Of a stretch of DNA of 64,000 nucleotides, positions 48,758-61,084 are shown piece by piece. The first letter of the stretch is position 1. Every line of letters begins with the position of its first letter. The notes under the pieces are model-generated. The model was not told the DNA's origin. It was given only the letters and a program-made list of their open reading frames with translations, and searched no databases. The stretch lies in contig NC_133933.1 in assembly GCF_031877795.1 (NCBI RefSeq), positions 6,136,632 to 6,200,631 of the forward strand. The letters are read 5' to 3'. The position numbers were made by a program, and so were the translations under genes. The DNA is from Strix aluco (Eukaryota > Chordata > Aves > Strigiformes > Strigidae).

Positions 48758-51700
48758 GAGGGGCGTTTGAGTTTTGTGTACGGTCACAGGAATGTTAAAT
48801 TCCTGTTAATTTCTGCCCATTTTGTTCCAAAGGAGACTGGATGTCCACTCTGGTGGTGTCACTTTCTAAAGCTACCTTCCCAGGAATGAAGGCAGCCACA
48901 TCCGAATCCCATTTCCTTCATACCTTCTCAGCTAATCACTACTGTCAGGTTTGGGAACCAGCTGCGTACGTGCCTATCACTTCATGTATCCCAGTTCATG
49001 TCCAGGATTCCTGAAGTGCCTTCACTCTTACAGCCCCAGCTCCTCTTCTTTGTAGATCTGAAACAACACCAGGTGTCCTTATGGACTTACTTTTATTGTA
49101 GAGTACATTTATCTCAGCCAATGCCTCAAATTTTCATTTGCAAAAATCAGCTTTTTCAAGTTGAAACTAAAATTTTTATCGGATCAAGACACAGTTGTTC
49201 TTTTTGCAGAGTTCACTAAAGAGGGGGTCCCTGATCTCTTGCTCAAGCTCCAACGTGAGAAGTGACAGGATATATTTTATATAAAAGATTCTCCTGAGCC
49301 CTCTAGGTGAAACAGATTTTAGCTCCTTCCCCTTTTTCTTTTCCTAAAAGGAGGCACAATGTGTAGCTGTAGCAGTAGCTCCTGCCACAGTATCATTCGT
49401 TCTCTGCAAACCAGCTGTCAGGAAGTTACCTGCTTCAGCCAAATGACATCTTTAAAGGGAATTTTTACACATCAAGTTTTACAGTACTTCTGACACCAGT
49501 TTCATTCACTAGCTAAAACACATTTCAAAGTAAATAATAACTAGTAATAGATTACTTACACTTCTTACCATCATTACCATGTAAGACAAACATCATTTGG
49601 TCTCACTTGTATTTGTAGTGAATATATTTTAGCTTGTGGCCACCATGTTGTACACAAGATATATGGTATATTAAACATTAATAAAAACTTCAGCACTGAA
49701 CTGTCAAGAACCAAACAAAAAAATCTGGAAATTAAACTTTTTACCCCACTGTGTCCTAATCTTCCTGCGTAGGATCTTCCCCTGGTGTTCAGGAGGCTCC
49801 TTTCTGGTCTGCCTTATAATCACAGAAGCCCCTTTTATGGGTTTTTTTTTTTCCTAATAAATAATAATGTGCTTCCATTAAGTTTTATATTATTGACTTT
49901 TTTTTTTCTTCAAAGACCAGCCTTAAATTTTTTTAACGATGCGAAAAATGTCAAGAACAAATGCAAGTCTCCTTTTTCAACACATGTTTTTGGCACACAA
50001 ACTATGTGGCTTATGGAGATCGGCTTTTGTCTTCCACATTACCAGGTGCTTCCTCTTCTGTTGGATAAAACTACAAGGAAATAGTGTGAAGTCCACAAAC
50101 CTTTAGAAAATCTTTGGCGTCCTTTCACAGATTTTAATGTGAGGTCCAAATCCCGGTTGTGAGTTGTTCTGTTGCCATTTTTTTTTTCATTGTTTAAAAT
50201 AGTCCTTGTTATTCTTGATAGTGACGCTGAAGCGAACCAAGGAGATTTCACAAAATACCTTTTTTGCTTCTCAGATGGCATTAGTCACATTTGAGCTAGG
50301 ACAATCTTGATTTTGGGGGAAAGCCAGGGTGTTGTGTGGAAGCGTTGCAGCACACGTGCCTTCTGGCTGCAGACTTTCTTTGACACACAGTGTTGGCCAC
50401 TACCACAGCAACTTCGATTTGACCTTGTGCATTTGTCTCTATGTCCTGTATTAAGGTCCTATGCCCACTCGCCCCCCGTTTTCCCTTTCTCTGTCCGCCT
50501 CGCCTGTCTGTCGGCTAAGAAAGAGGCAGCACAACATGTGGCTGACTGAGCTACACATATTTTGACTTGACCCTTCTGTCAGATCTCCTTGAAGTCGGAC
50601 AGCAGGTTCAAATTATGAAGGTAGGCTGACAGACTGACAGATGGACAGCGTGATCACGGAGCCCTTCTTTCTTTAGGCGGGAAGCTAAAAACATTGTCAA
50701 TGTTTGGTTCTACCCCCTTCTCCAGGAGAACAGGATTTCAAATCCAAATGTCTGTTTTCACTTGTTTTTTGATGCTTTTACATAACCTGTCCCTTGCTGC
50801 CGGTGACAGTTTCTAAACTGGCCAAATATTTCTTGTTTTTTCTCAATTTTCTGGTCTTTGCTCTTCTTTGGATTTGTGGTGCTACTCCAGTAAAAAGGTG
50901 ATCTCATTCTGTAAATCATTCCTCAGTGTACAGGTTTGCAGTGAAAGGCTTCCTTTATTCCTTTTACAAAGTTTCCAGCCGTGTTTTGATGCCCGGTTTT
51001 GGTTTTGTTCTATTTCTTTTTGATGATCTTAAATTTCTTCTTGCACTTTGTCTGTGTTTTGAAGCAGACACTACTAGTTTTACTTCCTAATTTGATGAAA
51101 AGCTTATCTTTATCTACTGCTTTAATTTATCAAAAACTGGCTGTTCAAGCTCAGAGGCTTCAGTGAGGCTTCATCTAACTTGCTGTACTATAACGAAACC
51201 ATTAATTAAATAAAATCTGAGGTAAGAACGCAGGCACGTATGCCACCACTTAATTACTTCTTGGAACTTAGTGATTATTTTAATACTGACACCCTCCATT
51301 TCCTGAAATAAAAGCTCAGAGAATGGGTACTTTCTACTTTTTTGACCAAACATTGAGTGGGGTGATCCCATGTGCTCGGTAAGAAGAATTTAAAAGCGTT
51401 TGCAGCCAGGCAGACCCACGGATATTGACGTGGGTACAAACACATCCCTACAGGAAGCACTGGAACACCACGCAGCTGGCAACTCCTCCTTTGACCAGGG
51501 TTTTGAGAAGCGTTCTGCTCCACAGGTGTGAGCAACACTCGCTTAGGAGCTATGTGCAAGGGCTTTAACAATTTGCTGTTAAACTCAGCGAGTTGCTTAA
51601 CACCGTGCCAAGCAAAAACATTTGCCTCAGCGCAGGGAATCAAGATGAAGTCCAACCTCTCTGCTGCCTCACAACTCCCGTTTCAGACTCAGCAGTATAA

Positions 51701-54099
51701 ACTGTTGTCAAACAGGGTTAGGGCGGATGCTCTATACGTGTCCTATAGTTCCTACACTGCGGAAATTCCTTGCAGAGATAAATTTTGAAGCTTCTTTGAG
51801 TAAGTCTAGGCAACACAGTATGCATCTGTGAGGTTCTGTCAAATCAGGCCCACATCTCTGACAACACACATTCAGATATCCTATGAGTTCGTTACAATGA
51901 TGCGGACAAAGTACAAAGAAAAGGGAGAAACCATTTGATACCTCTGATACTTAGAACCCTCCAGGGCTGCTGCTTTTTGTTAGGTTTTTATAGGTTTCTT
52001 CAAACCTATAGTGAAGTTATTCAGCTGCTTCACTTCAAGGCAGACTAGGATTTGGAGTTAGAGATGCTAAACTGTAGCCATCAGGTGCGATGAAGGAGAA
52101 TATTTAATAGTGACGAGAAAGGCAGACTTTTCATCACAGTTTAGATCTCCTTTCTAATAATTCTTTAGCTTTTTTGTGGGGCAACAGGAAAGCTGCTTTG
52201 AATAAAGAGCTCCTGACCTTACAAAGCCACTTTATCCCTGCTTTACAAAAGAAGGCATGCCAGGCAACAAACAGCTGAACCTTTGGGGTGGGAGGTTTCA
52301 GTGCTTTTGGACACCTGTTAAAGGGCAGAGATGCTGAGACAAGGCAGTAGAAGAGAAGACTTGTACCCCTCTCCGATCCCTTTTGATCCAGATGGGAGGA
52401 CAACCTTAAACAATCAATTCAAGACAACTTTAACGCTCAACAAAGAAGTTGCTTGGGAAGTGGCCATGTGGAAAAAAAAAAAAAAAAAAAAAAAAAAGGC
52501 AAGCACATAGAAATACAGCTGTCTACTGACCATTCCAGTTTAGTTTAGGAACTTTGCAAGTCATTTCTACAGTCAAGAGAAAAATACAAACAGGAATTGT
52601 TATCTGAATGCTCGCATGCAGGAGGAGAATAGCATCTGAAGGCCATTGTAAAGGCTGGAACCAATCCACTCAGATAGCACGTTATTAATCCCCCTGAAAG
52701 ACTGGCTGATCTTTGCAGGTAGCATAAATAAGCCTGCAGTCTTTTCCAGGCATGCTTGTTGTTTCCTCTGCATATGAAGAGGCCCCTTCTTTGACTTCCA
52801 GCCAGTAAAATAATGTTTTTTCCAGATAATGAGCCACTTTACATGAGGAAAATACTCTAGCATCCTGGACCTGTCTAAATAGCATTCCACGTACTCCCAG
52901 CTGCTCAACACCCACACGCGGTTATTTCCAACGCTCGTTCCATCGCATCTCAAAAAACTCTAACTCAGTGCGACTGCGATCTTCTCTCAGCCAGCTTTCA
53001 CAGTTGTAACTAGATGGGGCCAAATCATAAGACACAAGACTTTTGAGAAATGAAACTTCAAATATGCGTTCATCAGCTGTTGCCAAAATAACCACCAGTA
53101 GTAAATCCCTGCAAGGTTTTGTCTGTATTCCTTAAAGATGGAAGTGAGTTATATGCCTACTGGGTACGTACTGGCCATTGCAGCAGGATACTCATCTCCC
53201 CGTAACTGCTGTGGGAAATCAGGAAGCCAGGACTCACAGCACAGTGGTTTTCAGAGTCAGAGATCATGTCTCTTCACGCCCACACAAAACACGGTGCACA
53301 TTTAAATATGACAATTTAAAAGTATGTATTTTGGCAAAACAGGCCAAGTTGGTGACTAAGTAAATCCTGGACTAGGCTTTCTCCACAGGTTTTATCATCT
53401 CATTATTTTTATGGGTTTTGACCTGCATGGTTGCTTTCTGCAGCTCTCCCTGGGTAGATTTAGTCCAAACCAAGGCTGTTTTATTGCACTTGAGGTGTGA
53501 TACAATTTCAGTAGGGCAGTCTTGACAACACCCTCCTCTTCAAATTCTGTGATACTGATCCAGTTGCAACAAAGAGACTTCAGGATGCCTAATTTCACTG
53601 TGAAACTTTAAGAATAATTGTCAGAATCATTCTCTTGTTGGGGAAGTTCTGATCTTCAGGATGTAAAATGAGGAGGAAAAAAAAAAAAATCCATTCTCAT
53701 CCCTCAGACCAGCTCGTGAGCTCTATCAGCAAATTCATGTTTTGGAGAGGCTGAGATCGGTACAAAGATTGATGCAGTTTTATTTTAGGACAGAATTCAC
53801 ATGTTTAAACTACCTATTTTTTAATACACAAATTTAAGGTCATTACTGTTACCCTGCTGTATATTGTACCTTTTGCCTTTCCAAAAATCTGACTTAGAGC
53901 ACAGTCAGCCATTCTGTGACAAATGCCTCTTTGCTCGCCAAGGCAACTTGCCTTGCTGTCAAATGTAAATTTTGGTCTTCTTAAGAAAACCAGCTAACTT
54001 TAGCAATAGATTTATACTCCTTTTAAGCATTAGTAGACTGCAACACCTGTCCTGATGCAGCAAGTAGCTCTGTAGCCATCACCTTGCGCAGCATCCCTT
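48758..54099. other. Intergenic, TASP1 promoter side
   Basis: No gene recognised. Several open frames of 80-126 codons occur (for example 51275-51655 and 52600-52953, minus) but show no domain, no homology that I know and no splice logic. Holds an A26 run at 52472. Confidence 0.7.
52472..52497 (+). repeat. A26 homopolymer
   Basis: An uninterrupted run of 26 A in the TASP1-ESF1 intergenic region. No AATAAA or recognisable gene copy precedes it. Confidence 0.85.
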
Positions 54100-54154
54100 C
54101 ACAGAATCACAGAATCATCTAGGTTGGAAAAGACCTTGAAGATCATCTAGTCCT
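54100..54154 (-). mobile_element. CR1 LINE 3' stub
   Basis: Only about 55 bp of the CR1 3' end is present (cacagaatcacagaatcatc, then ggttggaaaagaccttgaag). It is a severely 5'-truncated insertion of the same type as the two longer copies. Confidence 0.85.
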
Positions 54155-57100
54155 TCGAGCCGGTAGACTCCGCAGAGGGCCGTACACAACTCCCTACTGT
54201 TCTCTGCTAATTGTTAGGATGTTCAACTGAAGTGGTCAGTCTGGTCTTCTGGACTCAGAAGGTGATGATCCATCCGTGAGGCAGGCAGGCTTCCATGGAG
54301 CATAAGGGTTGTGGGTTTTATTTCATTATAATAAAGTAAAATTAAAACCCCGCTAACAAAACAGCTATTTTGCAAAGGTCGAGCACTTGGACACCAAAAT
54401 ATAGCATAATGAAGACTCTTTCCCTTCATGGCATTTTCATGTCAGCTTAAAGAAAAACATCCGTTTCTGTAATTGAAACAAACACCAGAGCTGATTTCAC
54501 ATGTACCATGCTTGATTTTCTCTCTGACATAGTTTTGGTTCCTAGGCATTTGTATTTATTTTCCTCATAGACAGCTCTAAAATTCACCAAAAAATGCGGG
54601 GAAAAAATGACAAACTTGTGTCTGGTTTGGGAATTACTGACCTTTTTTCCCACCTCCAGCTGTAAGGACACCCTTCAGAACAACTCTTGGTCAACACCAG
54701 AGGGGTCGTTCATCACCGCGTTCATCATCTTCTCAGGCTCTCCCTGCTGGCGCTGCTCAGTCGTTAACTTTACAGAACTCTTTAAGGAGAAGGACCGATG
54801 GCTCAGGCTGTCCTGCCCCTAAATCCTCCGAAAGCCCAAGGCATCCGTTCTTGGGGCAGCGCAGGCGCCCACTCCCCTCTTGGAGTGCCCAGGCATTAAC
54901 CTAAGGGGAAAAGCAGGTAGGGGAAGGAGGAGGGGAAGCAGCTCATGCTTAGGGGGTTTCGCACTCCACCGAGATGACTTTAACTCTTCATCACCTCCAG
55001 CAGTCACAGCCATCCTAAAACAGACTCTTGGCTATTCTTAGTCCTTTCAGACTTACATTTTCCATGGACAAACTGCCAACCCCTTTGAGCAGTGGTTCAG
55101 CCACACACGTTGTGGACTGCAACGGGCAGTTTTTCTGTTCGGACTCGCGATGTCCGTCTTTGACTCACGCTGTCGGAAGTCAATACAAACCCTATCTGCC
55201 TCAGTTGTCCCTTCCGTCCTTCCTTGCCCCAGAAATACAAAAAGAGAAAGGTCTGAGTGCATCGGGCAGGGTTTCAGTGCAAAGCCAAGGGATTTGTGCA
55301 GTGCCAAGGAGCGCATGGGATGCGGTCCAAGAGCTTTTGCCCATGAAAATGTGGCAACCAGCCTCTGGATCGGGTGTCTCCGAGAATGGGACAGGACCGA
55401 GGTTTGCCAGTGCGCTCACTGGAGGCTAAAATGTTGTTTAAAACTTGCAGAGTCTCGGATGGCTGAGGTACAGAGCTGGAACAGTACTGAGCAGGGATTA
55501 CTCATATGCTAGTGATGAGGCAGATATAAAGTAATAATGACCTTAAGTGACATGAATCTAGATTGGATCCAGAACCCAGACAAAAATATTCCCATTGGTA
55601 ACACTGTATGTCAAACGGAGAAAAAAACCACAAGACAATAGACCCTTCTGCCACCTTGTCTTGCTTTTTACAGGAATACAGTAACCTAGTCCTGTGCATG
55701 AAAAAGTACATTTTTACATTGGGAAGGTTGTCTTTTTTTAAGTATTCTATGAAATAATGACAGTTACTGTGCCATCCGAACTACTAATTTTGTTGTTCTT
55801 ATCATAGCTACAAAACTGAGATTGTGGCATTTAAATCATGATTTAAGACAAGTTCAGAAGAACTGAATTAGTCTAGTGGTTTTAAATATATATTATATAT
55901 AACATCAGTTTTTAAGACTTTATTTCAAAAAAACCCCACAGTATTTTGGTTGGTTGTCTTGTTTGCTAAGAAGTATGTGACGGCACAACTTACTGTTGTT
56001 TTTGGACACTAGTGAAATATGAAAAGAACAAAAAGCCAACTTGCTATTAATTGGAAATAACACATTTAACTTTTAGAAGGAAGGACTAATAGAAAACATA
56101 CGTGGCTCTTCATCTCTGGTTGTCTGATCTTTCTCAGTTTTTAAATAAATCAAACCCTCTTGCGATTTCCACTTGTAATATTAGATCTTTAAATGTCTGG
56201 CTTACACTCTAGCATGAGCTCTGATGGCTGCCAACTTGGAGACAAACTACTTTATACCAGACCTCCATAAGTTGCTAGAAAAATCAGTTCTGTCTCACTT
56301 TTAACAGTCCTGTTTTTTAATGTGTTATTTTACTTAATTGCCATCACTTTTGCTGGTTACATGACATTTAGTGAAAGGGAAAAATAAAATCATATTTTAA
56401 AGTTCAGAGGTTAGAACTTCTAGATCCTATTTTCATGTTTAAAAGGATGAGATGGTCAAAAATACCCTTTGTTTTGTTTACACCAAGGGTAATGAATTGC
56501 AAGGAAATCTAAATGAGACATGACCACTTCTTACTAGACTTCCAAGATACGCTTCTGCTGAAAACACAGAAATAAATCACTTCAGATTTTGTTAGCATTG
56601 TTTTGGCATTACGGAGATTAGATTATGGCCTTTGAGCCATTAGCAATTAATGACTTGATTTAAAAAAAAAAAAGGGGGGGGGGGGAGGAGAAGATTTAGA
56701 CCTAATCATTTTGTAAACAGACCAAAAATTTCCCATCTAAGATGCACGCTGGCACTAATTCTGCAGTGCTTCCCAACCAAGATGTCCCCTCAGGACTCAG
56801 CAACTTGAGAACAAAAAAAACCCAACAAGAACATATGATTAGATAAAATTCACATACATTAAGCATTTACATGACACCCCACTCACCTTACTCGACAGCA
56901 AGATATTTTTTTCAACCAATAGTTAAAAAATCACTGTCAAGTCTGCCTTCGTATTTTTGTGCATTTTGTCTTGCTCTGAATTTCAAGTACAGGCTAGGCT
57001 CCCTAACTGGAAGAAAGGAGGTAGCCAGCACATGTAGACATGGAGAAAAGACACAGCATAACTCACACCATCCAATTTCAGTAAGAAGTCATCACTATTT

Positions 57101-58318
57101 GTGACTCTTTAATTTTATAACCATTTTTTTCAACTTAGTCCTCCAGCACGGTTACCGTAAAAGACGCACTGCAGAAGTACAGAAGTTCTGTTTGAGAGTT
57201 TTGTACCAGTGAGTCACTGAGCGTATCTGGGCACTCCGGAGGAGCTGAGATTCACCCATGCCACGCGTTGTTTTCCAGTAAAGTTAGAAAAGCACCGAGC
57301 CAATGAGAAAAGCCCCGATCATTTAAGTGACTCAAGTGCTGCCAGGAAGTCAAACACAGCAGGCTGTGCCTACTGCGAGCGCACAAACAAGGAACACTCC
57401 TTTGTAAGAGCACGCACATCAAATGCATCAAAACAGAAGTATTTGGTAGAACTCGGCAGGGTTAGAGGATTCAAGAGACAGTGCAGTTTGTTGCCTTTCA
57501 TCCCCCGCTAAATTTGCTTTTTGAATCATTAAACAAAGTTATGGGAGACTGTCTGTGGACCTGGTATGAAAACAGCATTTGTAAGCGCACCAACACAGAA
57601 TGTTGTTCCTACAGCTATAAAAAGGTGCCTTTACAAAGTAACTACCTACAATTAGTCCTACCCAAGCTGTATTTCTGAAAGAAACGGTTAAAACAATTAT
57701 GAACTTACCCACTTCTCCACTGACAAGGTGTAATATTCCGAGTGCACCATTAGTGTCTCCAGACACCGGCCACTGTCAGAACCCAGACGCTGGGCTCGGT
57801 GGATCCTTCATTTGACTTATGTTTCTGTTCAGACCTTTTGTTTTTGTTCTCAGCTGTCCAACTTTCCGCACACTTTATAAACACTTGCCCTTCTGTCACC
57901 ACTAACGTTAGTAAATCTAATCTCTAAATCTCATGCAATTCAAGCTACTGCCCCTAGTGCATTTCATACGCCTACAATATATAAGCCACACAATGAATCA
58001 AGCTTCAAAAAAATACTACATGGTATGTCTAAATTTTACCCTTTCAGCTTGGTGTCACTACATGGTGCCTGGAAATCATATATGTGCCTGCCTTAAGAAA
58101 CTGCATTGAAGACAACTACTTAGTTTTCCATGCTGCAAATTTTATTATAAAATTCATGTGACCTCTCCTTAGGGAAGAGGCTCGCTCCTTATCCACCAAC
58201 TGTATCAGATTCGTATGAGTATGCTTTTATCACTTTTGTACAACGCTTAATATTTTCTTAAGTAGTAACAATTGGCTCTCCTGTTTGATGCAGGGACACT
58301 TCCCTGCTTCTCAAAGCA
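54155..58318. other. Intergenic, between CR1 stub and CR1 copy 2
   Basis: Overlapping open frames near 55.0-55.5 kb (133 and 120 codons, plus) fall in a somewhat GC-richer patch, but no family is recognised. The A12-G12 tract is at 56662. Nothing else identified. Confidence 0.7.
56662..56693 (+). repeat. A12-G12 purine tract
   Basis: Twelve A are followed directly by twelve G and AGGAGAAG, making an all-purine strand of about 32 bp. Confidence 0.85.
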
Positions 58319-59125
58319 CACAGAATCACAGAATCATCTCGGTTGGAAAAGACCTTGAAGATCATCCAGTCCAACCATTAACCTCACCCTGACTGTTCCC
58401 AACTCCACCAGATCCCTCAGCGCTGGGTCAACCCGACTCTTCAACCCCTCCAGGGATGGGGACTCCACCCCTGCCCTGGGCAGCCCATTCCAACGCCCAA
58501 CAACCCCTTCTGGAAAGAAATACTTCCTAAGAGCCAGTCTGACCCTGCCCTGGTGCAGCTTGAGGCCATTCCCTCTTGTCCTATCACTTGTTACTTGGTT
58601 CAAGAGACTCATCCCCCCTCTCTGCACCCTCCTTTCAGGGAGCTGTAGAGGGCGATGAGGTCTCCCCTCAGCCTCCTCTTCTCCAGACTAAACCCCCCCA
58701 GTTCCCTCAGCCGCTCCCCATCAGACCTGTGCTCCAGACCCTGCACAAGCTTCGTTGCCCTTCTCTGGACACACTCGAGTCATTCAATGTCTTTTTTGTA
58801 GTGAGGGGCCCAAAACTGAACCCACTCATCGAGGGGCGGCCTCACCAGTGCCGAGTACAGGGGTAAGATCCCTTCCCTGTCCCTGCTGGCCACGCTATTG
58901 CTGATACAAGCCAGGATGCCATTGGCCTTCTTGGCCACCTGGGCACACTGCTGGCTCCTGTTCAGCTGGCTGTCAATCAACATCCCAGGTCCCTCTCTGA
59001 CTGGCAGCTCTCCAGCCACTCCTCCCCAAGCCTGTAGCACTGCTGGGGGTTGTTGTGGCCAAAGTGCAGCACCCGGCATTTGGCCTTATTGAAGCTCATA
59101 CAGTTGGCCTCGAGCAGCCAGTTTT
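58319..59125 (-). mobile_element. CR1 LINE, 5'-truncated copy 2
   Basis: Same subfamily and orientation as the copy at 48077, nearly identical base for base over about 680 bp and about 120 bp longer at its 5' side. It encodes the ORF2 C-terminal region in two pieces (59079-58780 and 58627-58334). The same TGA as in copy 1 lies at 58782-58780. A one-base deletion relative to copy 1 near 58613 shifts the frame. The 3' tail carries a doubled cacagaatca unit. Confidence 0.95.
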
Positions 59126-60154
59126 GCCAGGATTCTTTCCTTTCTTTCTTTATAAATTCCTGTCTTGCTGAACATCATTATGCTGTTCTCCCCTCATGTT
59201 CAGAAGCTTCCTGCCACTTCCAGCGGGACAAATCTTCCTTGTTCTCCATCACAGCTGCTCAGTTCAAACTACAAAACATGGGTTTGTTGGGTCCTGCCAT
59301 ACTGCTTGAAAGGCAAAGAAGCCACAGAAGCTGGATCAAAGTTACGTACAAAAGACTGTAGTAGCTCCTCAACTTTTCCTGTCAGCTACTTGAAAATGAA
59401 TCTGAAGATGTTCAAATGTTTATGAAGAGCAATTACATTTAAAATGTTCGAGGTCTGCAAGTACTCCTCAGGCAAAGCACTCTTGCAAAAACCATCTCCA
59501 CCTGTATTTCTATACTGTGTCTCTTAACTACTCTGTCCATTTTGGCCATTAGATATACAGCATCTCCTGTGCTAATCTGACTCCATGACCTCCTTTACAT
59601 ATTCAGATATATTTGCTTCATATAAACACTAGTTTTGATTATCTGTATTTTCTAGCCTCTGTTTTGACAGAATTCTTTGTTTAAATTAGTAGAATGTCTT
59701 AGAAATTAACAATACTTCTTTAAAATTACAAATTACCTTTCAGCTCCTGTTTCTAAAATTTTCATTCTTTTTTGATATAGAGTTGTATTTCCATTAGAAC
59801 TGATATAGCAAACACTTAAAAAACACCCCAAACCAAACCTTAAGAGAAATCAATCCCCACACTCCAGGAAAGAAAGATCATTTTCTACTACTGTATTTTC
59901 CCTGCACCGTTGATACCTTCACCACCAACACTAATATTAACATGGTCAAACAAAAGGGTTTCTACAATTGTTTCATCTAGATCTGCCTTTGACTTTTTTC
60001 TTTCTTTCTTTTTTTAACACTTGCAGTGTTGAAAGACTTTGTATAAGTGTATCTATATTAATGGGAATGCAATATTAATAGCAAAAAGTTAAATACTGAC
60101 ATAATTTCACTTAGGCGCAGAAGAATAAAAACCAGCTATGTACCCAAAATTCCT
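59126..60154. other. Intergenic, downstream of ESF1
   Basis: AT-rich DNA between CR1 copy 2 and the predicted ESF1 3' end. No feature recognised. Confidence 0.7.
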
Positions 60155-60784
60155 TCAGGCCAATTTAAAACATTTATTTCCAATATATATTAATGAAACA
60201 CTTCTAAATGGCCATATTTCTGTTAATTAATTCTATTATCCAGGAAGTCTTCAAGTATTTAAAGGCGAAATTAATGAAGCATATATGTAATCTTTTAAAA
60301 ATATACAAAAAAACCCTCTATACAAAATTTCTTCCATTTTTAGTTATATTACTACCTTCCTTATCAAGAGATATGTTTTACAGACTTCTGTGGCATTAAA
60401 AACATTAAGACCGCTTAGTCTCAGCAATAAACCTCTGCAGAAGTGTCTTTCTTATTCATAAATATAACCATAATTACGACTACTTTTTTGTAGCCATCTT
60501 CAGCACTTCTATTAGCTTTAAAAGATGGCATGATACAAAAAACACCCACCCCCAAACCATCAATTCCTTACTTACGTGTTTTTCAAGGTGTAGTTTTTCA
60601 ATAATAGTATAAAACAGTTATTTGTTGTGGTAGAAGGAAAGAGTGAGTATTATTCCTAGTTACTTCAAAACTCACTACCATAATTAAGTGATTTTTCCGG
60701 GAATTTTAGGTGGATAGGAATCAGAGCAGACTGTAGTAAGTTTAATAGATGTTGCCCATTAGAAGAGCTGAGACCCAAGTTCAG
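60155..60784 (-). other. ESF1: ESF1 3' UTR
   Basis: The region downstream of the ESF1 stop contains a single canonical poly(A) signal on the minus strand, AATAAA at 60178-60173, giving a 3' UTR of about 0.6 kb. The sequence is AT-rich with no competing AATAAA. A variant ATTAAA at 60746-60741, only 40 nt after the stop, is unlikely to be used. The cleavage point at about 60155 is an estimate. Confidence 0.6.
60173..60178 (-). terminator. ESF1: ESF1 poly(A) signal
   Basis: AATAAA on the minus strand, about 610 nt past the stop codon. It is the only exact hexamer between the stop and this point. Confidence 0.55.
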
Positions 60785-61084
60785 TTATTTGATTTTCTGC
60801 CTTTTCCTTGCCTGAAACTCTTCGGTTTTATTTTTGACAGATTTTATTAGCATTGATAAGGCAGGATCTATGGCTTTCTTAGCAACCTCTCCTTTCTTTG
60901 CCATCTTGTTCTCCTGCCCCTTGCTTGCCTCCTTAAGATCTTGCTCCTTTTCTTCTCTTCGGCGAGCTTTCTCTTCCAAGATCTTTTCTACTGCTTTTGT
61001 CTTCTTGAAATTTGGATCTGAAGGATCCAAATTAAACAGGGGAGAAGTAAACATGGCTTGGAATCTCGTATCGGCAACATTTAC
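60785..61084 (-). CDS. ESF1: ESF1 last coding exon with NUC153 motif
   Basis: The acceptor is tttctgccttcag before 61084. The exon encodes VNVADTRFQAMFTSPLFNLD, then PSDPNFKKTKAVEKILEEKA, a charged coiled-coil-like helix, and IDPALSMLIKSVKNKTEEFQ before the basic C-terminus. The first 30 residues match the NUC153 motif (RF-A-F-LDP-DP-FKKT) shared by ESF1 and other small-subunit processing factors. The stop is TAA at 60787-60785. Confidence 0.96.
   Translation of the reverse strand, partial: VNVADTRFQAMFTSPLFNLDPSDPNFKKTKAVEKILEEKARRREEKEQDLKEASKGQENKMAKKGEVAKKAIDPALSMLIKSVKNKTEEFQARKRQKIK

Noticed and set aside
52134..52497. A26 run as the tail of a retroposed gene copy
   Set aside because: The preceding sequence matches no gene I recognise, and no AATAAA lies before the run.
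51275..52953. Minus-strand open frames of 126 and 117 codons in the intergenic region
   Set aside because: No recognisable domain and no sign of codon bias; chance is the simplest reading.
55028..55512. Two overlapping plus-strand open frames of 133 and 120 codons
   Set aside because: No known family, no splice or promoter context, and minus frames are open over the same bases. Probably the effect of a locally higher GC content.
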